64,000 nt of DNA from Streptomyces sp. FIT100. Lineage in GTDB: Bacteria > Actinomycetota > Actinomycetes > Streptomycetales > Streptomycetaceae. The notes below the pieces were generated by a model. The model was not told the DNA's origin, did no database searches, and saw only the letters and a program-made list of their open reading frames with translations. A program made the translations under genes and the position numbers. Below are positions 8,066 to 16,562 of this stretch, piece by piece; position 1 is the stretch's first letter; every line of letters begins with the position of its first letter. Where the stretch lies: contig NZ_CP075715.1 of the NCBI RefSeq assembly GCF_024584805.1, positions 3,530,026 to 3,594,025 of the forward strand. Direction: 5' to 3'.

Positions 8066-8992
8066 TCACGCCGCCGGGGCGTTCTCCGTCACGGCGATCC
8101 TCGGCACCAGCTCCTCGTACGTCGCCCGGTCGAAGTCGCCCGCCGTCGGGGACAGGACCGTCGCCGTCGCCAGGGCCACCGCGCGGGTCAGGCGGTCCGG
8201 CCAGGGGAGGGACTCCACCAGGCCCGAGAGCAGGCCGGCGACGGCGGAGTCGCCGGCGCCCGTCGGGTTGCCGAGGACCTTCGAGGGCGGGGTGGCCTGC
8301 CAGGTGCCGTCGGCGGTGGCGGCGAGGATGCCGTCCGGGCCGAGGGACGCGACCACCGCGCGGGCACCGCGGCGGCGGGCGTCGCGGGCCGCGCGCAGGG
8401 GGTCGCGCGCGCCGGTGAGCTGGGCGAGCTCGTCGGCGTTCGGCTTGACCAGCTCGGGGCGGGCCGCGAGGCCGCGGCGCAGGGGCTCGCCGCTGGTGTC
8501 CAGCAGGGCGGGGACACCGGCCGCCCGGGCCCGGCGGACCAGTTCCGCGTACGCGCCGACGTGGACGCCCGGCGGCAGGCTGCCGCACAGGGCCACGGCG
8601 TCGGCGCCGCGCAGGAGCGTCTCGTACATGCCGAGGAAGGCGGCCCACTCGTCGGCCGTGACCGTCGGGCCGGGCTCATTGAGCTGGGTGGTGTCGCCGG
8701 TGGCCGCGTCGACGACGGCCAGCGTGCGGCGGGTGTTCCCCGCGACCGGCACGAGCGCGTCGCGCACCGGCACCCCGGCCAGCAGCTCCCGCAGCACCGC
8801 GCCCGTCGGGCCGCCGGCGAAGCCGGTGACGACCGCCTCGTGGCCGAGCGCCGCGAGCACACGGGCGACGTTGAGGCCCTTGCCGCCGGGGCGTTCAATC
8901 ACCTCGGTGACGCGGTGGGAGCTGTGCGGGACGAGCGCGGGGACGGCGTACGTGAGGTCGAGGGCGGTGTTCAGCGTGACCGTCAGGATCAC
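8066..8992 (-). CDS. PfkB-family hexose kinase, 1-phosphofructokinase type
   Basis: A 308-residue ribokinase-fold sugar kinase starts at GTG 8992 (GTG ATC CTG ACG GTC), with AGGGGGG about eight bases upstream. The long extension to 9109 is low-quality sequence across the terminator of nagA. Signatures are the TVTLNTALDLTY start, the RPGGKGLNVARVLAALG motif that contacts sugar and the C-terminal NPTGAGDSAVAGLL motif with the catalytic Asp. The family phosphorylates fructose 1-phosphate or tagatose 6-phosphate. Next to nagKA it may feed amino-sugar or fructose carbon into glycolysis. Exact substrate is unknown. Confidence 0.85.
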   Translation of the reverse strand: MILTVTLNTALDLTYAVPALVPHSSHRVTEVIERPGGKGLNVARVLAALGHEAVVTGFAGGPTGAVLRELLAGVPVRDALVPVAGNTRRTLAVVDAATGDTTQLNEPGPTVTADEWAAFLGMYETLLRGADAVALCGSLPPGVHVGAYAELVRRARAAGVPALLDTSGEPLRRGLAARPELVKPNADELAQLTGARDPLRAARDARRRGARAVVASLGPDGILAATADGTWQATPPSKVLGNPTGAGDSAVAGLLSGLVESLPWPDRLTRAVALATATVLSPTAGDFDRATYEELVPRIAVTENAPAA

Positions 8993-9059
8993 CCCCGACA
9001 CCCCCCTGAGCATGCGCTTGCCATCGCTGTCCGACGGGTGCTGATCATGCCAAAAAGAA

Positions 9060-9102
9060 GGCGGTTGGCCCAGACCCCCTCCGCCCGGTCCGGCCAACCG
9101 CC
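9060..9102 (-). terminator. intrinsic terminator of the nagK-nagA operon
   Basis: GGCGGTTGGCC (9060-9070) pairs with GGCCAACCGCC (9092-9102). Read on the minus strand, the hairpin is followed by CTTCTTTTTGG, a T-rich tail. It sits just past the nagA stop and before the kinase gene, so it ends the nagKA transcript. Confidence 0.8.
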
Positions 9103-9124
9103 CCCGCACGCCCGCGTGAGCGTC

Positions 9125-10270
9125 CTACGACAGGACCGGTTCGACCACCCACGCGCCCTTGCGCATCACGCCCTTGAGCGTGAAGTCCGCGTCCAGCACC
9201 ACCATGTCGGCGTCCTTGCCCGGCTCCAGCGAGCCGACCCTGTCGTAGACGCCGAGCAGCCGCGCCGGATTGGCCGAGATCGCCCGCACGATGTCCTCGA
9301 CCGGCAGCCGGTCGACGGTCGCCGCCCGCCGGAAGGCGGTGTCCAGCGTGAGCGTGGACCCGGCGATCGAGCCGCCCTCCACCAGCCGCGCGACCCCGTC
9401 CTTGACCTCGACCTCCAGCGGTCCGAGGTGGTAGATCCCGTCGCCGAAGCCCGCCGCGTCCATCGCGTCCGTGATGAACGCGACCCGCCGCGCGCCCGCG
9501 CGGTGGAACGCCAGCTCCAGCGCCGCCGGGTGCAGATGCGTGCCGTCGTTGATCAGTTCGACGGTGATCCGCTCGTCCTCCAGCAGCGCGGCGATCGGAC
9601 CGGGCGCCCGGTGCCCGAGCGCCGGCATCGCGTTGAAGAGGTGGGTCGCGACGGTGGCGCCCGCCTCGATCGCCTCCACCGTCTGCTCGTACGTCGCGTC
9701 GGTGTGCCCGATCGCCGCGATCACGCCGTGCTCGGCGAGCAGGCGTACGGACTCGATGCCGCCCGGCAGCTCGGTCGCGAGGGTGACCATCTTCGCCGTG
9801 CCGCGCGCCGCGTCGAGCAGCTTGCGCACCTCCGCGGGGTCGGGGTCGCGCAGCAGCTTCTCGCTGTGCGCGCCCTTGCGGCAGGGGGAGATGAACGGCC
9901 CCTCGAAGTGGATGCCGGCCAGGTCGCCCTGCTCGACCAGCTCGGACAGGAACCCGGCCCGGTGGGTCAGGAAGTCCATGTCGCCGGTGACGGTGGAGGC
10001 GACGAGCGTCGTGGTGCCGTGCTCCAGGTGCGTCCGTACGCCGGTGAGCACGTCCTGCGCGCTGCCGGAGGTGAAGGACGCGCCACCGCCGCCGTGGTTG
10101 TGCATGTCCACGAAACCGGGGACCAGCCAGTGGCCGGAGAAGTCGGTGCCGGGTGCGTCGACGGGGGCGTGCCCGGCGATCCGGGTCCCGTCGACGATCA
10201 CCCGCCCGTTCTCGACGACCCCGGTGGGCAGCACCACCCGGGCGCCTGTGAGAACCATCCGGTCGGCCAT
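9125..10270 (-). CDS. nagA: N-acetylglucosamine-6-phosphate deacetylase
   Basis: The 381-residue amidohydrolase removes acetate from GlcNAc 6-phosphate, giving glucosamine 6-phosphate. Metal ligands are visible in FVDMHNHGGGG (about residues 53-63), in the GIHFEGPFISP segment and in IGHTDATYEQ, ATHLFNAMPAL and AFITDAMDAAG. The ATG shares one base with the stop of nagK (TGATG), so the two genes are translationally coupled. A DasR-like operator lies upstream of nagK. The free open frame that extends beyond 10270 lies inside nagK and is rejected. Confidence 0.95.
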   Translation of the reverse strand: MADRMVLTGARVVLPTGVVENGRVIVDGTRIAGHAPVDAPGTDFSGHWLVPGFVDMHNHGGGGASFTSGSAQDVLTGVRTHLEHGTTTLVASTVTGDMDFLTHRAGFLSELVEQGDLAGIHFEGPFISPCRKGAHSEKLLRDPDPAEVRKLLDAARGTAKMVTLATELPGGIESVRLLAEHGVIAAIGHTDATYEQTVEAIEAGATVATHLFNAMPALGHRAPGPIAALLEDERITVELINDGTHLHPAALELAFHRAGARRVAFITDAMDAAGFGDGIYHLGPLEVEVKDGVARLVEGGSIAGSTLTLDTAFRRAATVDRLPVEDIVRAISANPARLLGVYDRVGSLEPGKDADMVVLDADFTLKGVMRKGAWVVEPVLS

Positions 10271-11214
10271 CAGGCGGTTACCTCCGAGTTGAGTTGATCG
10301 GTCAGCAGGTCCCAGGCGAGGAGCCCCGCGCCCAGGCAGCCCGCGGTGTCCCCGAGGGCCGCCGGGACGATGGCGGGCAGTTTCTGGAAGGTCACCCGCG
10401 CCTCCACCGCGGCCCGCAGCGGTGTGAACAAGGTTTCTCCTGCCTCGGCCAGCCCGCCACCGATGATCAGGGTGCGGGGATCCAGCAGGGTGAGCGCGGT
10501 GACCAGCCCGTCTGCGAGCGCGTCGACCGCGTCCTGCCATACGCGTACGGCGCCGGTGTCACCGGACTCGACGGCCTTGGCGCAGTCGGCCGCGTCCGCG
10601 CCGGGGTCGCCGCTCGCCGCCGCCCAGTTCCGCGACACGGCACCGGCCGACGCGAGGGTCTCCAGGCAGCCGTGCTGCCCGCAGCCGCACTCGGGCCCGC
10701 CGGGCCGGACGACGATGTGGCCGATCTCGCCCGCGTATCCGTGCGCCCCTGCCTCGATGGCGCCGCCGATGCCGATGGCGCCGGCGATCCCGGTGCCGAG
10801 CGGTACGAACAGGAACCGGTCGGCGCCGCGGCCCGCCCCGATCCGCCCCTCGGCGAGGCCGCCGGTGCGGACGTCGTGGCCGAGCGCGACGGGGATGCCG
10901 CCGAGCCGCTCGCCGAGGAGGCCGCGCAGCGGGACGTCGCGCCAGCCGAGGTTCGCCGCGTAGACGGCGATGCCGTGCTCCGCGTCGACGATGCCGGGGA
11001 CGGCGACCCCTGCGGCGAGGGCGCTCTCGCCGTACCGCTCCTCGCCGTAGGCGCGCAGCTCGGCGGCGAAGCCGAGGATCGTCTCCACGACGGCGTCGGG
11101 GCCTCGCTCCCGGCCAGTCGCGCGCCGCGCCTCGTGGAGCAGTGCCCCGTCCGCCCCGACGAGGGCGGCCTTCATCCCGGTGCCGCCCACATCGAGGGCG
11201 ATGACGTGTCTCAC
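10270..11214 (-). CDS. nagK: ROK-family N-acetylglucosamine kinase
   Basis: The 314-residue ROK kinase has the N-terminal phosphate-binding motif IALDVGGTGMKAALVG, the VPLGTGIAGAIGIGGAI motif and the zinc-binding ROK signature CGCGQHGCLE. It should phosphorylate cytoplasmic GlcNAc coming from chitin or cell-wall turnover, and it is coupled to nagA by a TGATG overlap. No helix-turn-helix precedes the kinase domain, so it is an enzyme and not a ROK repressor. Regulation by DasR is suggested by the 16-bp palindrome about 28 bases upstream. GlcNAc specificity rests on the nagA context. Confidence 0.9.
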   Translation of the reverse strand: MRHVIALDVGGTGMKAALVGADGALLHEARRATGRERGPDAVVETILGFAAELRAYGEERYGESALAAGVAVPGIVDAEHGIAVYAANLGWRDVPLRGLLGERLGGIPVALGHDVRTGGLAEGRIGAGRGADRFLFVPLGTGIAGAIGIGGAIEAGAHGYAGEIGHIVVRPGGPECGCGQHGCLETLASAGAVSRNWAAASGDPGADAADCAKAVESGDTGAVRVWQDAVDALADGLVTALTLLDPRTLIIGGGLAEAGETLFTPLRAAVEARVTFQKLPAIVPAALGDTAGCLGAGLLAWDLLTDQLNSEVTA

Positions 11215-11241
11215 GCCTACAGTCTCGCTCGCCGACCACCG

Positions 11242-11257
11242 AGAGGTCTAGTCCACT
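11242..11257. promoter_or_regulatory. DasR-responsive element (dre) before nagK
   Basis: AGAGGTCTAGTCCACT matches 14 of 16 positions of the dre consensus AGTGGTCTAGACCACT bound by the GntR-family regulator DasR. It lies 28 bases upstream of the nagK start. DasR represses amino-sugar genes until glucosamine 6-phosphate accumulates. The match is seen directly; binding is inferred. Confidence 0.75.
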
Positions 11258-11293
11258 GCCCCGAGGTTCCCGCGTTTTGTCGAAACACGGTCA

Positions 11294-11309
11294 TGTGGTG
11301 TAGACCTCA
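11294..11309. promoter_or_regulatory. second, weaker dre-like palindrome before the sugar-binding protein gene
   Basis: TGTGGTGTAGACCTCA matches 12 of 16 positions of the dre consensus and is itself a near-palindrome. It lies 24 bases upstream of the GTG of the divergent solute-binding protein gene. With the first site, it suggests joint control of both directions by DasR. Confidence 0.5.
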
Positions 11310-11333
11310 AGGCTCGCAGCAGGAAGTTGACCA

Positions 11334-12617
11334 GTGGGGGAACGAGCAGTGCAGCGGCGCTACTTCGGCATGACGGCGATGGTTGCCACGGCGGCGATGG
11401 TGGCCGGACTCGCGGGATGCGGGAGCTCCGACGAGGGCGGGGACGTGACGCTCAAGCTCGTCGCCGCCGACTACGGGACCGGCGCGGCCGACTCCTCCCA
11501 GGACTACTGGGACAAGCTGGCGCGGGCCTTCGAGTCCAAGAACGCGGGCATCAAGGTCGATGTCGACGTGTACTCGTGGAAGGACGTCGACCGCAAGGTC
11601 GCCGAGATGGTGGAGGCCGGCAGCGCCCCCGACATCGCGCAGATCGGCGCCTACGCCGACTACGTCAAGCAGGACAAGCTCTACCGCACCGAGGAACTGG
11701 TCTCCGTCCCCACCCAGGCGAACTTCCTGCCGCTCCTGAGCGACGCCGGCCGGGTCGACCGCGTCCAGTACGGCGTGCCGTTCGCGGCCAGCACGCGGCT
11801 GCTCTTCTTCAACAAGGACCTCTTCGCCGCCGCCGGGCTGGAGGCGCCCACCACCTGGGCCGGGATCCGCACGGCGGCGGAGAAGCTGAAGGCGAGCGGG
11901 GTCGAGTACCCCTTCGCGCTGCCGCTCGGCTCCGAGGAGTCGCAGGCCGAGACCATGATCTGGCTGCTCAGCGGGGGCGGTGGCTACCAGAACCGCAGCT
12001 CCGGTGTCTACGAGATCGACTCGGCCGAGAACATCGACACCTTCAACTGGCTGCGGGACAACCTCGTCACCCCGAAGCTGACCGGCCCGGTCGCCCCTGC
12101 GCAGCTCGACCGCGCCCAGGCGTTCGCGGCGTTCACACGCGGCGAGGTCGGCATGCTCAACGGCCACCCGACCCTGATGCAGACCGCCGAGAAGGCGGGC
12201 ATCGACGTCGGCACGGTGCCGATGCCGGGCGTCGAGGGCAAGGCGCCGGCGTCGATGGGCGTCGCCGACTGGATGATGGGCTTCAAGCAGCACGGCCACC
12301 GCAAGGAGATCGGCCGGTTCCTGGACTTCGCGTACAGCGACACGAACGTCCTGGAGTTCTCCGAGCGCTACGACATCCTGCCGGTCACGGTCACGGCGAG
12401 CCAGAAGATGGAGGCCGACGACGCTCACGAGGACCTCCAGCCGTTCCTGGAGGCGCTCCCGCACTCGGAGCTGTACCCCTTCGGTGAGACCTCCTGGGCG
12501 AGGGTGAGCGCGAGCGTCAAGAAGAACATCGGCTCCGCGGTGCAGCCGGAAGGCGACCCGGCGGCGATCCTGGGCCGTATCGCCTCCGAGGCGGCCGCGG
12601 CCGAGGCCAAGGAATAG
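11334..12617 (+). CDS. carbohydrate ABC-transporter substrate-binding lipoprotein
   Basis: The 427-residue protein has a lipoprotein signal ending in VAGLAGCGSS (cysteine near residue 29) and the fold of family-1 solute-binding proteins. Typical segments are PDIAQIGAYADYV, VPFAASTRLLFFNKDLF, TWAGIRTAAEKLK and the inner MLNGHPTLM region. It would capture a sugar outside the membrane. No permease or ATPase genes adjoin, so it probably uses permeases elsewhere with MsiK (44306) as shared ATPase. GTG 11334 has AGGAAG seven bases upstream. The nagK-side dre sites suggest an amino-sugar ligand; this is inference. Confidence 0.88.
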   Translation: MGERAVQRRYFGMTAMVATAAMVAGLAGCGSSDEGGDVTLKLVAADYGTGAADSSQDYWDKLARAFESKNAGIKVDVDVYSWKDVDRKVAEMVEAGSAPDIAQIGAYADYVKQDKLYRTEELVSVPTQANFLPLLSDAGRVDRVQYGVPFAASTRLLFFNKDLFAAAGLEAPTTWAGIRTAAEKLKASGVEYPFALPLGSEESQAETMIWLLSGGGGYQNRSSGVYEIDSAENIDTFNWLRDNLVTPKLTGPVAPAQLDRAQAFAAFTRGEVGMLNGHPTLMQTAEKAGIDVGTVPMPGVEGKAPASMGVADWMMGFKQHGHRKEIGRFLDFAYSDTNVLEFSERYDILPVTVTASQKMEADDAHEDLQPFLEALPHSELYPFGETSWARVSASVKKNIGSAVQPEGDPAAILGRIASEAAAAEAKE

Positions 12618-12638
12618 CGGCCTGATCCGAGCGCGGGA

Positions 12639-12682
12639 AACGCGTCAGGGGCCGGATCTGCGGATCCGGCCCCTGACGCGTT
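12639..12682. terminator. strong bidirectional hairpin terminator
   Basis: A perfect 20-bp stem (12639-12658 with 12663-12682) closes a TGCG loop, with AA at one end and TT at the other. It sits between the stops of the convergent solute-binding and carbohydrate-binding protein genes. Confidence 0.9.
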
Positions 12683-12701
12683 CGACGTGCTACGGGAGTG
12701 G

Positions 12702-13661
12702 TCAGCCGTGCCGGACCTCGAGCCAGTCGAGGACCGCGTCGCACTGATTGCCTGCCTCGCAGGACAGCTTGAGCTCGTTCTTGCCCTTCTGGAGGGTGAC
12801 CGGCGCCCACGTGGTCTGCCAGTTCTTCTCCAGGTTCGCGTCCGACGAACCGATGAAGTTCTTCAGGCCGATCGGGTTGGTGTTCGCCTTGCCGTTGACC
12901 GTCAGCGTCGCGTTGGCGTCCTTCGCGGGGATCGCGTACCGCACATAGAGCCGGTAGTCGCCTGCCTGCTCGATGGTGGCCTGCCAGGTGACCGAGGCGC
13001 CGACCTGGTTGAAGCCGGTCACATAGGCCCCGTCCGCGCCCTCCGCGCCCTTGACGTCCTTCGCCAGCGCCGCCGGCGCGCCCAGCTGGAGCGTCGCGGC
13101 GTCCTGCTTCGGGAGCTCGGCGGCGGGGCTCTCCTCGGTGTTCTTGGAGGGCTCGTCGCTCGGCTTCACCTGGTCCGCGGGGGCGGTGCCCTGGGCCTGG
13201 GGGTTTTCGTTGTCGTCGCCGCCGCTCGTGGCGAGCGCCGCGGCGATGCCGATCACGACGACCGCGACGACCGCGACAGCCGCGATGAGCAGGCCCTTGG
13301 TGTTGGGGCCGCGGCCCCGGCCGCTGCCGTGACCGCCGCCGCCGTGGCCGCCGCCGGGCGGCGGGACCGGGACCTGCCGGGTCGGGGCGCCGCCGGGGTA
13401 TGTCTCGGGGGCCGCGTACTGCGGGGCCGGCTGGTGGGCGTACGGCGCCTGCTGCGGGACCTGCCCGTACTGGCGCTCGCCGACCGTTCTCACCTGGTTG
13501 TACGACGTCCTGGGCACGCCGGGCTGCGCCGCCGCCGGACCGGGGTAGCCGTAGCCGCCCTGGCGGGGAGGTGTGGCGCCCGCCTGCTGCCCGTCCGCGT
13601 ACAGGTAGCCGAACGGATCCTCGTCCTCGGGCGTGCTCGCGCCGTTGTTCCCGGCCGTCAT
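12702..13661 (-). CDS. membrane-anchored carbohydrate-binding (CBM6/35-like) protein
   Basis: The 319-residue protein has a Pro/Gly/Gln-rich cytoplasmic region of about 100 residues, one membrane helix (GLLIAAVAVVAVVVIGIAAAL), an acidic linker (SDEPSKNTEE) and a C-terminal beta-sandwich of about 120 residues. The last ends VTLQKGKNELKLSCEAG and VLDWLEVRHG, a pattern typical of CBM6/CBM35 modules. It should display a sugar-binding module outside the cell. The start at 13661 has AGGAG upstream; the ATG at 13682 overlaps that Shine-Dalgarno and is less likely. It has no catalytic domain. Confidence 0.8.
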   Translation of the reverse strand: MTAGNNGASTPEDEDPFGYLYADGQQAGATPPRQGGYGYPGPAAAQPGVPRTSYNQVRTVGERQYGQVPQQAPYAHQPAPQYAAPETYPGGAPTRQVPVPPPGGGHGGGGHGSGRGRGPNTKGLLIAAVAVVAVVVIGIAAALATSGGDDNENPQAQGTAPADQVKPSDEPSKNTEESPAAELPKQDAATLQLGAPAALAKDVKGAEGADGAYVTGFNQVGASVTWQATIEQAGDYRLYVRYAIPAKDANATLTVNGKANTNPIGLKNFIGSSDANLEKNWQTTWAPVTLQKGKNELKLSCEAGNQCDAVLDWLEVRHG

Positions 13662-13772
13662 CCCTGGGTCACTCCTATCCATGCTCGCCAGCCGTCGCCG
13701 ACCGGCCGAGCCTACCCCGTTTGAGCAACTCCAAGGACGGCGCTTGACGGCCGTCCGGTTCCCACGCGCACG

Positions 13773-15473
13773 TTATCCAGCGCGCCGGTGGACCTTGGCC
13801 CTGGATCGTTTCTCGATGTACATCCGCTGGTCAGCGGATTGAAGCACTTCCTCCACGGACATGCCGCAGACCGCCCAGCCGATGCCGAAGCTCGCGCCGA
13901 CCCGGACCGCCCGTCCGTCGACCCTGATGGGCGGAATGATGGCGTTCCGCAGCCGTACGGCCAGATCGGCGGCGTCCGCCGCACCGAGCCCGTCGGCGAG
14001 GACGACGAATTCGTCACCCCCGAGGCGGGCGACGGTGTCCCCGTCGCGTACGCCGGTCGTGAGCCGGCGCGCGACCTCGATGAGGACGGCGTCGCCGGTG
14101 TTGTGCCCGAACCGGTCGTTGATCGACTTGAAGCCGTCGAGGTCGCAGAAGAGGACGGCCAGGCCCTTCGTGCCGTCGTCGTGCTCGCTGTCCGGCGCGA
14201 CGGCGTGCACATGGTGGTCGAAGGGGCCGCCCGCGGGCACGGGAGGGTCGAAGTCGAAGCGGTCGGGCCGGTGGCCGTTCTCGTCCTGGCCTGCACCGCC
14301 GCCCTCGTCGTACCCGTAGGCCGGGCGTCCGGAGTACGCCGCGTCGAGCGCCTCCACCGCGGCCCCCGGCCCCTGCCTGAGCACCGCCTGCGGCCGCTCG
14401 CAGATGCGGGCGCTCAGCCGGGCACGCAGCTCCGCGCTGTTGGGCAGGCCGGTCAGCGAGTCATGGCTGGCCCGGTGCGCGAGCTGCAGCTCATGGCGCT
14501 TGCGCTCCTCGACGTCCTCGACGTGGGTGAGCAGGAAACGCGGCCCGTCGGCGGTGTCCGCGACGACGGAGTTGCGCAGCGAGACCCAGACGTACGTGCC
14601 GTCCCTGCGGCCGAGCCGCAGCTCGGCCCGTCCGCCCTCGGCGGAGGTCCGCAGGAGTGTGCCGATGTCCTCGGGGTGGACCAGATCGGCGAAGGAGTAG
14701 CGGCGCATCGCGGAGGCGGGCCGGCCGAGGAGGCGGCACAGGGCGTCATTGGTGCGCAGCAGCCGGCCGTGCTGGTCGCCGCCCATCTCGGCGATGGCCA
14801 TACCGCTCGGGGCGTACTCGAACGCCTGCCGAAACGACTCCTCACTGGCGCGCAGGGCCTGCTGCTCGCGCTCCAGGCGGACCAGCGCGCGCTGCATGTT
14901 TGCTCGCAGCCGGGCGTTGCTGATCGCAATCGCGGACTGGGAGGCGTACATCTGGAGCGCCTCCTGGCCCCAGGGGCCGGGACGGCGTCCGTTGCGGGGT
15001 TTGTCGACCGAGATGACGCCGAGGAGCTCACGTCCGCCGCCCGACGCGTACATCGGCGCGTAGAGCCGGTCCTGGGGGTGCCACTCGTCCTCGAAGCGCG
15101 GCTCGGGGCCTTCGGTGTACCACTGCGGAACGTCGTCCTCCAGCAGCACCCAGCCCTCGGTGTGGGGGATGAAGCGGAGCTCGCCCCACGCCTCGCCCAT
15201 CGACAGCCGCCGCTCCCAGGAGGTGCGGGAGCCGACGCGACCGGTGATCAGGGCCTCTGCCGCGCTGTTCCCCGCGAAGGCGGCGACGACGAGGTCCCCG
15301 TCGGGGCGCACGAGATTGACGCATGCCAGCTCGTAGCCGAGCCCGGCGACGATGCCGTCGGCGACGGTCTGCAGCGTGTCCGCCAGGCTCCGGGCCGTGT
15401 TGAGGTTCGCCACGACCTGATGCAGCTGCCGCAGGGTCGCAAGACGGACGTACGGCTCCGACTCGGTCTCCAT
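13773..15473 (-). CDS. cdgB: diguanylate cyclase with GAF, PAS/PAC and GGDEF domains (CdgB-like)
   Basis: The 566-residue cytoplasmic protein has a GAF-like sensor (about 15-175), a PAS/PAC module (about 215-330) and a GGDEF domain. The active motif is ARLGGDEFVVL (GGDEF at about 485) and the metal Asp is in FCDLDGFKSIND. The product-inhibition I-site RDGD precedes GGDEF by five residues and is intact. An insertion of about 80 low-complexity residues splits the GGDEF domain between SLTGLPNSAEL and LAVLFCDLDG. It makes cyclic di-GMP, which in Streptomyces loads BldD to hold back development. Domain order and neighbours match my memory of S. coelicolor CdgB. GGGGAGAG eight bases upstream supports ATG 15473. 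Confidence 0.9.
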   Translation of the reverse strand: METESEPYVRLATLRQLHQVVANLNTARSLADTLQTVADGIVAGLGYELACVNLVRPDGDLVVAAFAGNSAAEALITGRVGSRTSWERRLSMGEAWGELRFIPHTEGWVLLEDDVPQWYTEGPEPRFEDEWHPQDRLYAPMYASGGGRELLGVISVDKPRNGRRPGPWGQEALQMYASQSAIAISNARLRANMQRALVRLEREQQALRASEESFRQAFEYAPSGMAIAEMGGDQHGRLLRTNDALCRLLGRPASAMRRYSFADLVHPEDIGTLLRTSAEGGRAELRLGRRDGTYVWVSLRNSVVADTADGPRFLLTHVEDVEERKRHELQLAHRASHDSLTGLPNSAELRARLSARICERPQAVLRQGPGAAVEALDAAYSGRPAYGYDEGGGAGQDENGHRPDRFDFDPPVPAGGPFDHHVHAVAPDSEHDDGTKGLAVLFCDLDGFKSINDRFGHNTGDAVLIEVARRLTTGVRDGDTVARLGGDEFVVLADGLGAADAADLAVRLRNAIIPPIRVDGRAVRVGASFGIGWAVCGMSVEEVLQSADQRMYIEKRSRAKVHRRAG

Positions 15474-15802
15474 TGCTCGCTCTCCCCGAGACCTCGACAG
15501 CTAACGTGACTCCAGGGTTCTCATCGGTCCTCTTGTGCACTGTCCCCGCCACTGAATCACAGCGCGCTGCCCACCCGGTACACAGGGTCAACAAATACCG
15601 CCCTCTGTGACTCAAGTCACATCAGGTGATGAAGGGTCAGCTGTGAGGGCGGACGCGCCCTCGCCGCTTCTTGAACGCAAATTTCCGGCGCCTGAGCGGG
15701 TGTGGTCCGAGGCGGTCCAAAGAGGCCCGAGCAGGGTCCTAGGACCTGCGTGGTCCTCTGGTCCGATGTGGCACGGGCGCGGCCGGCGTTAGCGTTCCTG
15801 TC
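15474..15802. promoter_or_regulatory. divergent promoter region with a GTGACT-CA-AGTCAC palindrome
   Basis: These 329 bases between cdgB and the flavin-reductase gene hold no supported gene. The clearest feature is GTGACTCAAGTCAC at 15607-15620, two 6-bp arms around CA, which contains TGAC/GTCA half-sites like those of BldD. BldD control of cdgB is known in S. coelicolor; that this is the site here is inference, since the half-site spacing is one base shorter than I expect. Confidence 0.45.
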
Positions 15803-16366
15803 GTGCTCCCGACGACACCAGCCCCCCGTGCCGAGGCCATCCCCCATCCTGAGGGGGTGAGCAACGACGAGTTCCGTGCCGCCCTGTCCCGCTTGGCGGC
15901 GGGCGTGGTGCTGGTGACGGCGCATGAGCCCGCACTGAGCGAGGACGGTCCGCTCGGAGACGATGTGGGCATGACGGCGACGGCGTTCATGTCGGTCTCG
16001 CTGGACCCGCCGCTGGTGCTCGTGAGCCTGCGCAACGGCTCCCGGATGGACGACCTGCTGGCGGAGCAGCCGCTGTGGGGCGTGTCGGTGCTCGCCGAGA
16101 GCCAGCGGCACATCGCGGGCCGCTTCGCGATGAAGGGCCGTATCAGCGACCGCCTCCTGTTCGAGGACATCGCCTACACCCGCGGCGAGGTGTGCGGGGC
16201 GCCCCTGGTGGGCGGCGCCCTGGCGGTCATGGAGTGCCGCACGGAGCGCCGGGTGGAGGCGGGGGACCACACCCTGGTGATCGGCCGCGTCCTGGCGGTG
16301 GGCCTGCCGAGCGCCGACGGCGGTCCGCTGACGTACTTCCGCGGCCGCTACCGCCACTTGGGGTGA
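15803..16366 (+). CDS. flavin reductase-like (FMN-binding split-barrel) protein
   Basis: The 187-residue protein has the flavin-reductase-like core: FRAALSRLAAGVVLVTA, MTATAFMSVSLDPPLVLVSL, WGVSVLAESQRHIAGRFA, and the C-terminal HTLVIGRVLAV. Members reduce FMN with NAD(P)H to feed monooxygenases, or serve as the oxygenase-partner reductases. It is divergent from cdgB and has no oxygenase beside it. GTG 15803 is used; a GTG at 15857 is possible because homology begins only after it. The region just after its stop is a non-coding tandem repeat. Confidence 0.85.
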   Translation: MLPTTPAPRAEAIPHPEGVSNDEFRAALSRLAAGVVLVTAHEPALSEDGPLGDDVGMTATAFMSVSLDPPLVLVSLRNGSRMDDLLAEQPLWGVSVLAESQRHIAGRFAMKGRISDRLLFEDIAYTRGEVCGAPLVGGALAVMECRTERRVEAGDHTLVIGRVLAVGLPSADGGPLTYFRGRYRHLG

Positions 16367-16420
16367 CGGGGACGAGCCCCCACCGCGCGGGGGCCGGAGC
16401 TGGAGCCGTTGTCTGAAGCC

Positions 16421-16545
16421 GGGGCCGGAGGCGGGCCGGGCCGGGGCCGGAGGCGGGCCGGGCCGGGGCTGAAGCCGGGCCAGGGCTGGAGGCGGGTCGG
16501 GGCTGGAGGCGGGTCGGGGCTGGAGGCGGGTCGGGGCTGGAGGGG
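16421..16545. repeat. GC-rich tandem repeats between convergent genes
   Basis: Two identical 22-bp units (16421-16442 and 16443-16464) are followed by an intermediate unit and three identical 17-bp units (16483-16499, 16500-16516, 16517-16533) of the type GGGCTGGAGGCGGGTCG. The array lies between the stop of the flavin-reductase gene and the stop of arfB. It is probably a slippage-derived minisatellite that may also act as a transcription roadblock. It is not CRISPR: units are short and there are no spacers. Confidence 0.85.
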
Positions 16546-16562
16546 GAGGCGGAACGTCCGCG

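Noticed and set aside
7133..10297. 1054-codon plus-strand open frame over otsB, kinase and nagA
   Set aside because: It is an antisense shadow of high-GC genes with full domain matches on the minus strand, and has no domain or ribosome site of its own.
10271..10540. N-terminal extension of nagA
   Set aside because: The added frame lies fully inside nagK; the ATG at 10270 overlaps the nagK stop and starts exactly at the family N-terminus.
16421..16545. Tandem repeats considered as CRISPR
   Set aside because: Units are 17-22 bp, contiguous, without spacers and without cas genes nearby.
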